From: Solanum dulcamara
Taxonomy: Eukaryota; Streptophyta; Magnoliopsida; Solanales; Solanaceae
Reading direction: 5' to 3'
DNA length: 64,000 bases
NCBI RefSeq assembly: GCF_947179165.1
Contig: NC_077241.1
Location: 31,305,246-31,369,245, forward strand
Part shown: one piece after another, positions 47,415 to 59,900 of the stretch
Layout of the letters: each line of letters starts with the position of its first letter
Position numbering within the stretch: the stretch's first letter is position 1
The notes under the pieces: generated by a model
The model's input: the letters and a program-made list of their open reading frames with translations, nothing else
Told to the model about the DNA's origin: nothing
Database searches by the model: none
Program-made: the position numbers and the translations under genes

Positions 47415-49567
47415 TTTCACGCCCCGAGAGGGTACCCTAGGCGTGGCCGGCACTCAGAAACCATTTCTGACTTCTGAGAGAACCACTTGGTCTCATTTCT
47501 TATTTATTCATCAGCGGAAGACTTAAGAATACTAATGTGGGCTTGTCATAATCAAAGGAAAAATAGATAATTATTAGAAGAAGTAGTTTCTAAGGAGAAC
47601 TACTCCGATTACATCATCAGACTCTGTCTATGAAGCCTCTAATACTCTTAGATGGTGCCAATGACATGTCCATGGCTACCTCAAAAGAAACATCACACTC
47701 AACAATAATAAAAGGATAAGGAGTTCCTTCGAATACAAGAAGGACTCACCAAATAGCTGAAAAGAAATGATCTTCAACGATGCGCTTGTTGAGGATCTCT
47801 AACACCTGTATCTGCATCATAAAACGATGCAGGTCGAATGACGTCAGTACGTGGAATGTACGAGTATGTAAAATGGCAGGAAGATAAGGACAGATATCAA
47901 GATACTCCTCTCAATAAAACTCAGCTCAGAACTCAACATCATCTCAACATGAATATGTAATGCAAGTTTAAAATATAATAATAAAAATAATAGTAATAAG
48001 CAATGCTTACTCAGTTGGGAGTTTCTCTAACCGACAACCATCACTTATGAGCTAGCGATGATACAACGAAGCGATGTCGTTGCCACATCCATCCAATACC
48101 GTGCCAGGGTAAAGGACATCACCATCTTGGATCCATTCATCAAAGTCCTCTTTTTGGGACTTAAGAGGCATAGCCTCCATCCTACGCTGGCTACGTAGTT
48201 CTGGGGTTTGAGTCAATTAAACTCTTACCCACTCGGTGCTCAATACTACTCCCAAAATATGTGCTCATATTAAACTCATCATCTAGTCTCATTGGACTTT
48301 AATTTAAATCATCAAACTCATCTCATTACCTCTTCATCAATTATTATACTTCGAAAACATCATTTACATCTCATCAAAACATCTTGCTCAAAACATCATT
48401 TACTCAAAAAATCATTTAAACTCAATTCTTTTGCTCTTTCAAAACTCAATAAAATACATATATAGTATTAATTCATATCACTCTTTTTATCAATGAAAAT
48501 ATTAAAAAGCCAACATATTTACTCAAAATATGTGTAAAAATATTCATGAACATCAAATCAATTAGGATTCATGGGAAAGTAGCCATGAACAATAATTCCA
48601 ATAATATGAGAGATAACAATAATAATAATATTAATGCATAAATATATCAAACTCAATAGAAGAAGAATTATTTCATTTAGAATTCAAGATTTGGATAAAA
48701 CTCAACTATAACTCAATTATAATAAATTTAAATATTGGGCGCATGGACGAAATCAATCCAATGCTATGAAAGCCTTACATACCTTAAATCCGAAGGTTTA
48801 CTCCGAATTGGAACACTCTTGGATCCCTAGCCTTTTCTTCTCGCCGGAGCATTTTGTGTACTACCCGGAGTATAAGAATCACCGGAGTAGTATTTTTATA
48901 CTACTAAAACTAAAACTATATTTGAGAAGAAGTATATAGAGAGAAGAAATGCTTAAGAAAGCTTGATGAATAAAATGAGGAAATAAGGTGGGTATTTATA
49001 GGTGGGAAAGAGGGACCTAACAATAAATAAAATAATTATAAAGAAAAATCTGAAAATTTAATGGAATATATTGATGTCATGGATGATGTTAAATGGAGGA
49101 CAATTTATGTCATGCATGATGTCAAATGCATCTAGATGTTTCCATGGTAGGTAAGATGAGTTCTTTTTAACAGAATACTTGTTTTCGAAGCTGCGTTTGA
49201 ATAAGATAAATTCCTTATTAGGATTTGGTTTCTTCATAAGAATTGTAGATTTGGAAGTCTAGTTTCATATCGTTCAAGAATCAACCAATTTGGAGCAACC
49301 TACAGTGAGATATGAATTTTCTTCTATCAACACTCAATTCCGTCACAGCACTATATCTTGCAAAGATTAATTTATTTGACCTACTTATACTCAGAATTTG
49401 AAGTTATGTTCTTCATCAAAGTTGTAGGTAAGGATGTTGTGATTACCCAGAAATTTGAATCACCTAAGTTGGACAAACCTATGAAAAGTTATGCCCAAAA
49501 TACAAAGGCTGTATTATTTTTGTCGAGAATTGAAATACCGACATACAACATTTTAGGGGTTGTTACA
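47415..49567 (-). mobile_element. Family A LTR 1 (3' LTR of copy A1, 2153 bp)
   Basis: The minus strand starts TGTAACAACCCC at 49567 and ends GGGCGTGAAA at 47415; the other two LTRs end GGGCGTGACA, so the terminal CA is mutated here. A TATA box (minus CCTATAAATACCC) lies at 48991-49000, and a candidate polyadenylation word AATAAA at 47503-47508. No frame of note. Confidence 0.93.
47822..47876 (-). promoter_or_regulatory. Family A copy of the cross-family LTR module
   Basis: The minus strand reads TTTTACATACTCGTACAT, then CACGTACTGACGTCA, then ACCTGCATCG. The B LTRs share TTTTACATACTCAGTACAT and TCGTACTGAC although the remaining LTR sequence is unrelated. The same element recurs at +7228 and +14455. 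Confidence 0.5.
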
Positions 49568-49569
49568 AT

Positions 49570-49583
49570 ATCTCCCCCTTGGG
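49570..49583 (-). other. A1 polypurine tract
   Basis: Minus-strand CCCAAGGGGGAGAT next to LTR 1, preceded by CGAGGACGAATGAT. Confidence 0.9.
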
Positions 49584-49697
49584 ATCATTCGTCCTCGAAT
49601 GAAGATGAAAATAGGAGACATAGAGAATGAATATCATCAATACATCAACTCCGATACTCAAATGGTCAATGACTCAAACTCAAGAATAAACATCGAC

Positions 49698-52600
49698 TCA
49701 AAGGTAGAAGTAAGGAATATTACCTTGAATATCGTCATCAGAAGGCATAAATAGATGAGGATAGTTAGCCTTCATATCTTCTTCAGCTTCCCATGTAGCC
49801 TCTTCAACAAATTGATTTCGCCATAGGACTTTGACAGATGCCACTTCCTTAGTTCTTAATTTGTGAACCTGACGATCAAGAATTTGAACTGGAATCTCTT
49901 CATAACTCAAACTCTCTTTCACCCCAATGCTCTCAGCTGGGACAACAAGTGAAGGATCTCCCAAACACTTTTTAAGAATAGAGATGTGAAACACGGGATG
50001 AATAGCAGCTAATTCTGGAGGCAACTCCAATTCATAGGCTACGTTACCTACCCTCCTCATAATCTGATAAGGACCAATGTAGCGGGGACTAAGCTTCCCT
50101 TTCTTTCCAAATCTCATCACACCCTTCATGGGTGAAACTTTCAAGTATACCCAATCGTACACTTCGAACTCCAAATCTCTTCTTCTAACATCAGTGTAGG
50201 ATTTTTGGCGACTTTGAGCAGTCCTCAACCTCTCTTGTATGGTTTTCACCTTCTCCATAGCTTGGTGAACCAAGTCTGATCCAATCAACTCAGCTTCACC
50301 AACTTCAAACCAACCAATTGGTGATCTACATCTCCTCCCATACAGAGATTCATAAGGTGCCATTTGAATACTCGAATGGAAACTATTATTGTATGCAAAC
50401 TCAATAAGAGGTAAATGATCATCCCAATTACCTTTGAAGTCAATGACACAGGCTCTTAACATATCCTCCAAAGTATGTATCGTACGCTCTGCCAGGCCAT
50501 CTGTTTGCGGATGAAAAGCAGTACTAAGGTTCACTCTTGAACCCAAGCCCTTCTGAAATGATTTCCAAAACTGAGCAGTAAATTGAGCTCCCCTATCAGA
50601 GATGATAGACAAAGGAACTCCATGCAGTATAACAATCTCTCTAAGATACAGTTTGGCATAATCCTCTGCAGTATTCGTAGTCTTAACCGGCAAGAAATGG
50701 GCCAATTTGGTCATCCTATCCACAATCACCCAAATAGAGTCATGTTGTTTGCGGGTTCGTGGTAAACCGGTCATGAAGTCCATATTGATCATTTCCCACT
50801 TCCATTCCGGTATCTCTATATTCTGAGCCACTCCACAAGGCCTTTGGTGCTCAACTTTAACTTGTTGGCAATTTGGGCACTTGGACACAAACTCTGCTAT
50901 ATCTCTCTTTATTCCACTCCACCAGTATACTTCTCTTAAGTCATGATACATCTTTGTTGAACCTGGATGGATGGAATACTTAGAATTATGGGCTTCTTTC
51001 ATGATTCTCTCCCTAATACCATCAACCCTTGGAACACATAATCTGTCTTGATATCTCAACACTCCATCTCCCCCTTTGGTAAAAGCCATTACCTTTTGCT
51101 TGTGAACCTCATCCTTCAGTTGAAGAAGAATGGGGTCCTGATCTTGCTTTTCTTTCACCTCTGCAACTAGAGATGATTCGGCTCCATTTCGTACTATTGT
51201 ACCACCCTCACTAGAGTCAATAAGTTGAACTCCCAAACGCGCAAGTCTATGAACTTCCTTTGCCAACTCCTTCTTTTCCTCTTCCACATGAGTTGTACTC
51301 CCCATAGATAACCTGCTAAGAGCATCAGCAACTACATTTGCTTTACCTGGGTGGTAGAGAATGCTCATGTCATAATCCTTGAGCAACTCTAGCCATCTCC
51401 TTTGCCTCAAATTCAGCTCCTTTTGGCTGAATACATACTGTAAGCTCTTATGGTCTGTGAACACATCCACATGTACACCATAAAGATAGTGACGCCAAAT
51501 CTTAAGAGCAAATACCACAGCTACCAACTCAAGGTCATGAGTGGGGTAGTTCCTCTCATGAGTCTTAAGCTGCCTGGAGGCATAGGCAATGACCTTACCT
51601 TTCTGCATCAATACACATCCCAACCCAACTCTTGAAGCATCACAATAGATTACAAAACCATCTGTTCCTTCGGGTAGGGATAGTACTGGAGCAGTAGTCA
51701 ATCTAGCTTTCAACTCTTGAAAACTTTTCTCACAAGCATCAGACCATTGAAACTTAGCCTTCTTCTGAGTCAGCTTAGTCAATGGTGAGGATATGGATGA
51801 AAATCCCTCAACAAACCTCCTGTAGTAACCAGCCAAACCTAAGAAACTCCTTATGTCGGTTGGAGAGGTGGGTCGGGGCCAGTTCTTAACTGCCTCAATC
51901 TTTTGAGTATCAACTTGGATTCCATCCCCAGATATAATATGACCTAGGAATGCTACAGACTCAAGCCAAAACTCACACTTTGAAAACTTAGCATACAACT
52001 CCTTCTCCTTAAGAGTTTGAAGGACAATCCTAAGGTGATTAGCATGCTCACTCTTACTTCTAGAGTAGACCAAAATATCATCGATGAAGACAATTACAAA
52101 CGTATCTAGGTATGGCTTGAATACTCGGTTCATGAGGTCCATAAAAGCTGCTGGAGCATTTGTCAATCCAAAGGACATAACAAGAAACTCAAAATGACCA
52201 TAGCGGGTTCGAAAAGCCGTCTTCGGGATGTCACATTCTCTCACTTTCAACTGGTGATAGCCTGATCTGAGGTCTATCTTAGAGAAACATGTGGCACCCT
52301 GAAGTTGGTCAAATAAATCATCTATTCTGGGGAGAGGGTACTTGTTTTTAATGGTGACCTTATTTAGTTGTCGGTAATCAATGCACATTCTAAGGGACCC
52401 ATCTTTCTTTCGCACGAATAGGACAGGAGCGCCCCAAGGTGAGACACTTGGCCTAATAAACCCCTTATCTAAAAGGTCTTTCAGTTGTTCTTTCAACTCT
52501 TTCAACTCAGCAGGAGCCATCCTATAAGGAGGAATGGAGATAGGTTGTGTATCCGGAAGGACATCAATACCAAAGTTTATCTCTCTATCAGGAGGGATTC

Positions 52601-54446
52601 CGGGTAGATCCTCAGGAAAGACTTCAGGAAACTCATTCACAATGGGAACTGACTCAAGAGATGGAGTCTGATCATTAATATTTTTGACTCGAACTATATG
52701 ATATATACATCCCTTAGAGATTAATTTTCTGGCCTTAAGGTAGGAAATAAATTTACCCCTAGGCACTACAGAATTCCCCTTCCACTCTAAGATAGGCTCG
52801 TTTGGAAATTGAAACGTGACAATTCGGGTCCTACAATCAACCGAAGCATAACAAGAATAAAGCCAGTCCATACCAAGAATCACATCAAAATCAACCATGT
52901 CCAACTCAACTAAGTCAGCCATGGTATCCCTATGATAGATTGACACAGTACAATTTTTATAGACCCTCTCAGCTAAGATAGAATCACCAACAGGAGTAGA
53001 CACACTGAAAGGCTCAAGAAGACACTCAGGAAGGATCTCAAATTTACTAGCCAAGTAAGGAGTCACAAAAGATAATGTAGCACCCGGATCAAGTAATGCA
53101 TACACATCAAAAGAAAGGACTCGGAGCATACCAGTAACAACATCGGGTGCATTCTCTTGGTCTTGGCGACTACCCATAGCATACAGACGGTTGGTTCCCC
53201 CACCTGCACTTGAAGCTGCACCTGTATGATTACCTCTATTCTGTGGAGCTGCAGAAGAAAACTGAGCTCTACTACTTCCATCTCCCTGCCTTTTTGAAGG
53301 ACACTCATTTTGGAAGTGACCTATCTTTCCACATCCGTAGCAAGCATTGGTGCCCACACGACACTCTCCCAAATGGAGCCTCCCACATCTAGCACATGGT
53401 GGTTTTCCTCTAGAACCTTGAGCCATAATTAATTGGGACTGAGAACCTTGAGATCGAAAGTTTTGGTGACTTAGCGATCTCTGATCATACCTGGTATTAG
53501 GTGTAAAAGCATTTGTTGGGGAAGGTGCATAATTGGAAGACCTTTTCTGAAAGAAAGACTTGTTACCCTTCCCTTGCTTCTGCTCATTCTCATGCCCAGC
53601 AGACTTAGCCTTCTTGCTTAGGTGTTCTTCTCGGTCCTTTTTCATATCATCCTCAACCTGCTGAGCATACACCATCAATCTAGAAAAATTCATGTCAGAA
53701 ATCATTAGCATTGCCTTACATTCTTTCTTTACATGTTTCCCTAGGCCAGAGATAAACTTCCTCATCTTAGACCTCATATGGGGAATCATTTCTGGGGCAT
53801 ATTTGGACAATTGAATAAACTTCAAACTATATTCTTTCGCAGTCATACTCTCTTGCTTGAGGTTCACAAACTCCTCAATTTTTGCTTCACGTAGCTCTTG
53901 GGGAAAAAAGTTATCAAGAAATGCTCTTTCAAACTCATCCCAAAGAGCAGGCTCTGCATCTTTACCTCTACTTTCTTCCCACTGGTTATACCAGACATTT
54001 GCGACATCCTTGAGTTGATAAGACACCAACTCAACACCCTCAATCTCTGTAGCATGCATCGCTTTTAGTATCTTCCACATCTCATCAATGAAATTTTGGG
54101 GGTCTTCATCAACGTTAGAACTCGTGAAGACCAGTGGATTCATTCTCAGAAAATCTTTGATCCTCGTGGCAGCAGACGGCTCTTGATAACTAGAGCTAGG
54201 AGTTGGTGAACTCTGGCTACTATTTCGAGCAGCCACCAACTGGGTGAGCATAGCAATCGCTCCTCGAAAATCATCCTCAGAAGTAGGAGTGGTCTGAACA
54301 GTAGGTACTTGGGGTACCTCAGTAGACCTTGTAGGTCGGCCCCTAGTTCTCCGTGGAGGCATCACTGACTGTGGAACCTCAGTGCTGGGAGGGTTCCTCT
54401 GACTAGCTGAACGTTTAGGAGGCATGTCTGAAACGTGTAAACGCAC
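49698..54446 (-). CDS. Gag-Pol polyprotein of chromovirus copy A1 (1582 residues, uninterrupted)
   Basis: Single ORF, likely Tekay/Del-type Ty3/gypsy. The start may be Met1 or Met8 (MPPKRS); Met8 resembles usual Gag starts. Domains: Gag capsid about 95-260; zinc knuckle C369-C372-H377-C382, with a looser CX2CX3HX3C at 351-362; retropepsin near 450-545, triad D453-P454-G455 instead of the usual Asp-Ser/Thr-Gly; RT about 640-830, D725 and the FIDD box D789/D790; RNase H D936, E973, D998, D1041; integrase zinc site H1153, H1160, C1190, C1193 and core D1223, D1284, E1320 (35 residues between the last two); GPY at 1458-1460; chromodomain about 1512-1567. All pol domains are in one frame with gag, so processing would rely on the protease. 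Compared with copy A2 it has several integrase substitutions, including L1318 beside E1320 where A2 has Q. It makes virus-like particles, cDNA and heterochromatin-targeted insertions if expressed; activity is unproven. Confidence 0.95.
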   Translation of the reverse strand: MRLHVSDMPPKRSASQRNPPSTEVPQSVMPPRRTRGRPTRSTEVPQVPTVQTTPTSEDDFRGAIAMLTQLVAARNSSQSSPTPSSSYQEPSAATRIKDFLRMNPLVFTSSNVDEDPQNFIDEMWKILKAMHATEIEGVELVSYQLKDVANVWYNQWEESRGKDAEPALWDEFERAFLDNFFPQELREAKIEEFVNLKQESMTAKEYSLKFIQLSKYAPEMIPHMRSKMRKFISGLGKHVKKECKAMLMISDMNFSRLMVYAQQVEDDMKKDREEHLSKKAKSAGHENEQKQGKGNKSFFQKRSSNYAPSPTNAFTPNTRYDQRSLSHQNFRSQGSQSQLIMAQGSRGKPPCARCGRLHLGECRVGTNACYGCGKIGHFQNECPSKRQGDGSSRAQFSSAAPQNRGNHTGAASSAGGGTNRLYAMGSRQDQENAPDVVTGMLRVLSFDVYALLDPGATLSFVTPYLASKFEILPECLLEPFSVSTPVGDSILAERVYKNCTVSIYHRDTMADLVELDMVDFDVILGMDWLYSCYASVDCRTRIVTFQFPNEPILEWKGNSVVPRGKFISYLKARKLISKGCIYHIVRVKNINDQTPSLESVPIVNEFPEVFPEDLPGIPPDREINFGIDVLPDTQPISIPPYRMAPAELKELKEQLKDLLDKGFIRPSVSPWGAPVLFVRKKDGSLRMCIDYRQLNKVTIKNKYPLPRIDDLFDQLQGATCFSKIDLRSGYHQLKVRECDIPKTAFRTRYGHFEFLVMSFGLTNAPAAFMDLMNRVFKPYLDTFVIVFIDDILVYSRSKSEHANHLRIVLQTLKEKELYAKFSKCEFWLESVAFLGHIISGDGIQVDTQKIEAVKNWPRPTSPTDIRSFLGLAGYYRRFVEGFSSISSPLTKLTQKKAKFQWSDACEKSFQELKARLTTAPVLSLPEGTDGFVIYCDASRVGLGCVLMQKGKVIAYASRQLKTHERNYPTHDLELVAVVFALKIWRHYLYGVHVDVFTDHKSLQYVFSQKELNLRQRRWLELLKDYDMSILYHPGKANVVADALSRLSMGSTTHVEEEKKELAKEVHRLARLGVQLIDSSEGGTIVRNGAESSLVAEVKEKQDQDPILLQLKDEVHKQKVMAFTKGGDGVLRYQDRLCVPRVDGIRERIMKEAHNSKYSIHPGSTKMYHDLREVYWWSGIKRDIAEFVSKCPNCQQVKVEHQRPCGVAQNIEIPEWKWEMINMDFMTGLPRTRKQHDSIWVIVDRMTKLAHFLPVKTTNTAEDYAKLYLREIVILHGVPLSIISDRGAQFTAQFWKSFQKGLGSRVNLSTAFHPQTDGLAERTIHTLEDMLRACVIDFKGNWDDHLPLIEFAYNNSFHSSIQMAPYESLYGRRCRSPIGWFEVGEAELIGSDLVHQAMEKVKTIQERLRTAQSRQKSYTDVRRRDLEFEVYDWVYLKVSPMKGVMRFGKKGKLSPRYIGPYQIMRRVGNVAYELELPPELAAIHPVFHISILKKCLGDPSLVVPAESIGVKESLSYEEIPVQILDRQVHKLRTKEVASVKVLWRNQFVEEATWEAEEDMKANYPHLFMPSDDDIQGNIPYFYL

Positions 54447-54642
54447 GAATTAGAAAGAAAGCTTTTATAGAGTTAAACTCTATCGCACGAACTCAGATTA
54501 TGAAAGAAGTGAAATAATTCCTAATGTCCTATAGCTTCCTGATTATAAGTGTGGTGCACGACACACCTATAAACAAGACTCTACTAGACATGGCTTCATA
54601 GACACCCTAGGACTCTTGAACTCTGGGCTCTGATACCAAGTT
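54447..54642 (-). promoter_or_regulatory. A1 leader with primer binding site
   Basis: A 196-base untranslated leader between LTR 2 and gag. The PBS TGGTATCAGAGC (minus strand, 54627-54638) matches initiator Met tRNA and begins four bases from the LTR. About 150 bases downstream are shared with B1 and B2 leaders, including TGTCTAGTAGAGTCTTGTTT and TCGTGCGATAGAG. Confidence 0.88.
54543..54572 (-). promoter_or_regulatory. A1 leader hairpin with GTGCAC loop (candidate RNA dimerisation site)
   Basis: The minus strand reads TTATAGGTGTG, loop TCGTGCAC, then CACACTTATAA. That is an 11-bp stem with one G-U pair and an 8-base loop holding palindromic GTGCAC (54554-54559). It lies about 55 bases downstream of the PBS and about 100 bases before gag. 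Confidence 0.65.
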
Positions 54643-56795
54643 TGTCACGCCCCGAGAGGGTACCCTAGGCGTGGCCGACACTCAGAAACCATTTCTGACT
54701 TCTGAGAGAACCACTTGGTCTCATTTCTTATTTATTCATCAGCGGAAGACTTAAGAATACTAATGTGGGCTTGTCATAATCAAAGGAAAAATAGATAATT
54801 ATTAGAAGAAGTAGTTTCTAAGGAGAACTACTCCGATTACATCATCAGACTCTGTCTATGAAGCCTCTAATACTCTTAGATGGTGCCAATGACATGTCCA
54901 TGGCTACCTCAAAAGAAACATCACACTCAACAATAATAAAAGGATAAGGAGTTCCTTCGAATACAAGAAGGACTCACCAAATAGCTGAAAAGAAATGATC
55001 TTCAACGATGCGCTTGTTGAGGATCTCTAACACCTGTATCTGCATCATAAAACGATGCAGGTCGAATGACGTCAGTACGTGGAATGTACGAGTATGTAAA
55101 ATGGCAGGAAGATAAGGACAGATATCAAGATACTCCTCTCAATAAAACTCAGCTCAGAACTCAACATCATCTCAACATGAATATGTAATGCAAGTTTAAA
55201 ATATAATAATAAAAATAATAGTAATAAGCAATGCTTACTCAGTTGGGAGTTTCTCTAACCGACAACCATCACTTATGAGCTAGCGATGATACAACGAAGC
55301 GATGTCGTTGCCACATCCATCCAATACCTTGCCAGGGTAAAGGACATCACCATCTTGGATCCATTCATCAAAGTCCTCTTTTTGGGACTTAAGAGGCATA
55401 GCCTCCATCCTACGCTGGCTACGTAGTTCTGGGGTTTGAGTCAATTAAACTCTTACCCACTCGGTGCTCAATACTACTCCCAAAATATGTGCTCATATTA
55501 AACTCATCATCTAGTCTCATTGGACTTTAATTTAAATCATCAAACTCATCTCATTACCTCTTCATCAATTATTATACTTCGAAAACATCATTTACATCTC
55601 ATCAAAACATCTTGCTCAAAACATCATTTACTCAAAAAATCATTTAAACTCAATTCTTTTGCTCTTTCAAAACTCAATAAAATACATATATAGTATTAAT
55701 TCATATCACTCTTTTTATCAATGAAAATATTAAAAAGCCAACATCTTTACTCAAAATATGTGTAAAAATATTCATGAACATCAAATCAATTAGGATTCAT
55801 GGGAAAGTAGCCATGAACAATAATTCCAATAATATGAGAGATAACAATAATAATAATATTAATGCATAAATATATCAAACTCAATAGAAGAAGAATTATT
55901 TCATTTAGAATTCAAGATTTGGATAAAACTCAACTATAACTCAATTATAATAAATTTAAATATTGGGCGCATGGACGAAATCAATCAAATGCTATGAAAG
56001 CCTTACATACCTTAAATCCGAAGGTTTACTCCGAATTGGAACACTCTTGGATCCCTAGCCTTTTCTTCTCGCCGGAGCATTTTGTGTACTACCCGGAGTA
56101 TAAGAATCACCGGAGTAGTATTTTTATACTACTAAAACTAAAACTATATTTGAGAAGAAGTATATAGAGAGAAGAAATGCTTAAGAAAGCTTGATGAATA
56201 AAATGAGGAAATAAGGTGGGTATTTATAGGTGGGAAAGAGGGACCTAACAATAAATAAAATAATTATAAAGAAAAATCTGAAAATTTAATGGAATATATT
56301 GATGTCATGGATGATGTTAAATGGAGGACAATTTATGTCATGCATGATGTCAAATGCATCTAGATGTTTCCATGGTAGGTAAGATGAGTTCTTTTTAACA
56401 GAATACTTGTTTTCGAAGCTGCGTTTGAATAAGATAAATTCCTTATTAGGATTTGGTTTCTTCATAAGAATTGTAGATTTGGAAGTCTAGTTTCATATCG
56501 TTCAAGAATCAACCAATTTGGAGCAACCTACAGTGAGATATGAATTTTCTTCTATCAACACTCAATTCCGTCACAGCACTATATCTTGCAAAGATTAATT
56601 TATTTGACCTACTTATACTCAGAATTTGAAGTTATGTTCTTCATCAAAGTTGTAGGTAAGGATGTTGTGATTACCCAGAAATTTGAATCACCTAAGTTGG
56701 ACAAACCTATGAAAAGTTATGCCCAAAATACAAAGGCTGTATTATTTTTGTCGAGAATTGAAATACCGACATACAACATTTTAGGGGTTGTTACA
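54643..56795 (-). mobile_element. Family A LTR 2 (shared middle LTR, 2153 bp)
   Basis: TGTAACAACCCC to GGGCGTGACA on the minus strand. It serves as 5' LTR of A1 and 3' LTR of A2. TATA box at 56219-56228, so transcription of A1 would start near 56190. AATAAA at 54731-54736. Only a handful of differences from LTRs 1 and 3. Confidence 0.95.
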
Positions 56796-56797
56796 AT

Positions 56798-56811
56798 ATC
56801 TCCCCCTTGGG
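56798..56811 (-). other. A2 polypurine tract
   Basis: Same CCCAAGGGGGAGAT on the minus strand, next to LTR 2. Confidence 0.9.
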
Positions 56812-56925
56812 ATCATTCGTCCTCGAATGAAGATGAAAATAGGAGACATAGAGAATGAATATCATCAATACATCAACTCCGATACTCAAATGGTCAATGA
56901 CTCAAACTCAAGAATAAACATCGAC

Positions 56926-59900
56926 TCAAAGGTAGAAGTAAGGAATATTACCTTGAATATCGTCATCAGAAGGCATAAATAGATGAGGATAGTTAGCCTT
57001 CATATCTTCTTCAGCTTCCCATGTAGCCTCTTCAACAAATTGATTTCGCCATAGGACTTTGACAGATGCCACTTCCTTAGTTCTTAATTTGTGAACCTGA
57101 CGATCAAGAATTTGAACTGGAATCTCTTCATAACTCAAACTCTCTTTCACCCCAATGCTCTCAGCTGGGACAACAAGTGAAGGATCTCCCAAACACTTTT
57201 TAAGAATAGAGATGTGAAACACGGGATGAATAGCAGCTAATTCTGGAGGCAACTCCAATTCATAGGCTACGTTACCTACCCTCCTCATAATCTGATAAGG
57301 ACCAATGTAGCGGGGACTAAGCTTCCCTTTCTTTCCAAATCTCATCACACCCTTCATGGGTGAAACTTTCAAATATACCCAATCGTACACTTCGAACTCC
57401 AAATCTCTTCTTCTAACATCAGTGTAGGATTTTTGGCGACTTTGAGCAGTCCTCAACCTCTCTTGTATGGTTTTCACCTTCTCCATAGCTTGGTGAACCA
57501 AGTCTGGTCCAATCAACTCAGCTTCACCAACTTCAAACCAACCAATTGGTGATCTACATCTCCTCCCATACAGAGCTTCATAAGGAGCCATTTGAATACT
57601 CGAATGGAAACTATTATTGTATGCAAACTCAATAAGAGGTAAATGATCATCCCAATTACCTTTGAAGTCAATGACACAGGCTCTTAACATATCCTCCAAA
57701 GTATGTATCGTACGCTCTGCCTGGCCATCTGTTTGCGGATGAAAAGCAGTACTAAGGTTCACTCTTGAACCCAAGCCCTTCTGAAATGATTTCCAAAACT
57801 GAGCAGTAAATTGAGCTCCCCTATCAGAGATGATAGACAAAGGAACTCCATGCAGTCTAACAATCTCTCTAAGATACAGTTTGGCATAATCCTCTGCAGT
57901 ATTCGTAGTCTTAACCGGCAAGAAATGGGCCAATTTGGTCATCCTATCCACAATCACCCAAATAGAGTCATGTTGTTTGCGGGTTCGTGGTAAACCGGTA
58001 ATGAAGTCCATATTGATCATTTCCCACTTCCATTCCGGTATCTCTATATTCTGAGCCACTCCACAAGGCCTTTGGTGCTCAACTTTAACTTGTTGGCAAT
58101 TTGGGCACTTGGACACAAACTCTGCTATATCTCCCTTCATTCCACTCCACCAGTATACTTCTCTTAAGTCATGATACATCTTTGTTGAACCTGGATGGAT
58201 GGAATACTTAGAATTATGGGCTTCTTTCATGATTCTCTCCCTAATACCATCAACCCTTGGAACACATAATCTGTCTTGATATCTCAACACTCCATCTCCC
58301 CCTTTGGTAAAAGCCATTACCTTTTGCTTGTGAACCTCATCCTTCAGTTGAAGAAGAATGGGGTCCTGATCTTGCTTTTCTTTCACCTCTGCAACTAGAG
58401 ATGATTCGGCTCCATTTCGTACTATTGTACCACCCTCACTAGAGTCAATAAGTTGAACTCCCAAACGCGCAAGTCTATGCACTTCCTTTGCCAACTCCTT
58501 CTTTTCCTCTTCCACATGAGTTGTACTCCCCATAGATAACCTGCTAAGAGCATCAGCAACTACATTTGCTTTACCTGGGTGGTAGAGAATGCTCATGTCA
58601 TAATCCTTGAGCAACTCTAGCCATCTCCTTTGCCTCAAATTCAGCTCCTTTTGGCTGAATACATACTGTAAGCTCTTATGGTCTGTGAACACATCCACAT
58701 GTACACCATAAAGATAGTGACGCCAAATCTTAAGAGCAAATACCACAGCTACCAACTCAAGGTCATGAGTGGGGTAGTTCCTCTCATGAGTCTTAAGCTG
58801 CCTGGAGGCATAGGCAATGACCTTACCTTTCTGCATCAATACACATCCCAACCCAACTCTTGAAGCATCACAATAGATTACAAAACCATCTGTTCCTTCG
58901 GGTAGGGATAGTACTGGAGCAGTAGTCAATCTAGCTTTCAACTCTTGAAAACTTTTCTCACAAGCATCAGACCATTGAAACTTAGCCTTCTTCTGAGTCA
59001 GCTTAGTCAATGGTGAGGATATGGATGAAAATCCCTCAACAAACCTCCTGTAGTAACCAGCCAAACCTAAGAAACTCCTTATGTCGGTTGGAGAGGTGGG
59101 TCGGGGCCAGTTCTTAACTGCCTCAATCTTTTGAGTATCAACTTGGATTCCATCCCCAGATATAATATGACCTAGGAATGCTACAGACTCAAGCCAAAAC
59201 TCACACTTTGAAAACTTAGCATACAACTCCTTCTCCTTAAGAGTTTGAAGGACAATCCTAAGGTGATTAGCATGCTCACTCTTACTTCTAGAGTAGACCA
59301 AAATATCATCGATGAAGACAATTACAAACGTATCTAGGTATGGCTTGAATACTCGGTTCATGAGGTCCATAAAAGCTGCTGGAGCATTTGTCAATCCAAA
59401 GGACATAACAAGAAACTCAAAATGACCATAGCGGGTTCGAAAAGCCGTCTTCGGGATGTCACATTCTCTCACTTTCAACTGGTGATAGCCTGATCTGAGG
59501 TCTATCTTAGAGAAACATGTGGCACCCTGAAGTTGGTCAAATAAATCATCTATTCTGGGGAGAGGGTACTTGTTTTTAATGGTGACCTTATTTAGTTGTC
59601 GGTAATCAATGCACATTCTAAGGGACCCATCTTTCTTTCGCACGAATAGGACAGGAGCGCCCCAAGGTGAGACACTTGGCCTAATAAACCCCTTATCTAA
59701 AAGGTCTTTCAGTTGTTCTTTCAACTCTTTCAACTCAGCAGGAGCCATCCTATAAGGAGGAATGGAGATAGGTTGTGTATCCGGAAGGACATCAATACCA
59801 AAGTTTATCTCTCTATCAGGAGGGATTCCGGGTAGATCCTCAGGAAAGACTTCAGGAAACTCATTCACAATGGGGAACTGACTCAAGAGATGGAGTCTGA

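Noticed and set aside
49358..49630. 90-residue plus-strand ORF repeated at 56586
   Set aside because: It spans the end of the LTR and the PPT on the antisense strand of family A; repetition comes from the tandem array, not from a conserved gene.
49698..54446. Endogenous pararetrovirus or other plant virus
   Set aside because: Order protease-RT-RNase H-integrase-chromodomain with LTRs, PBS and PPT is that of a Ty3/gypsy chromovirus; no movement protein or env-like frame is present.
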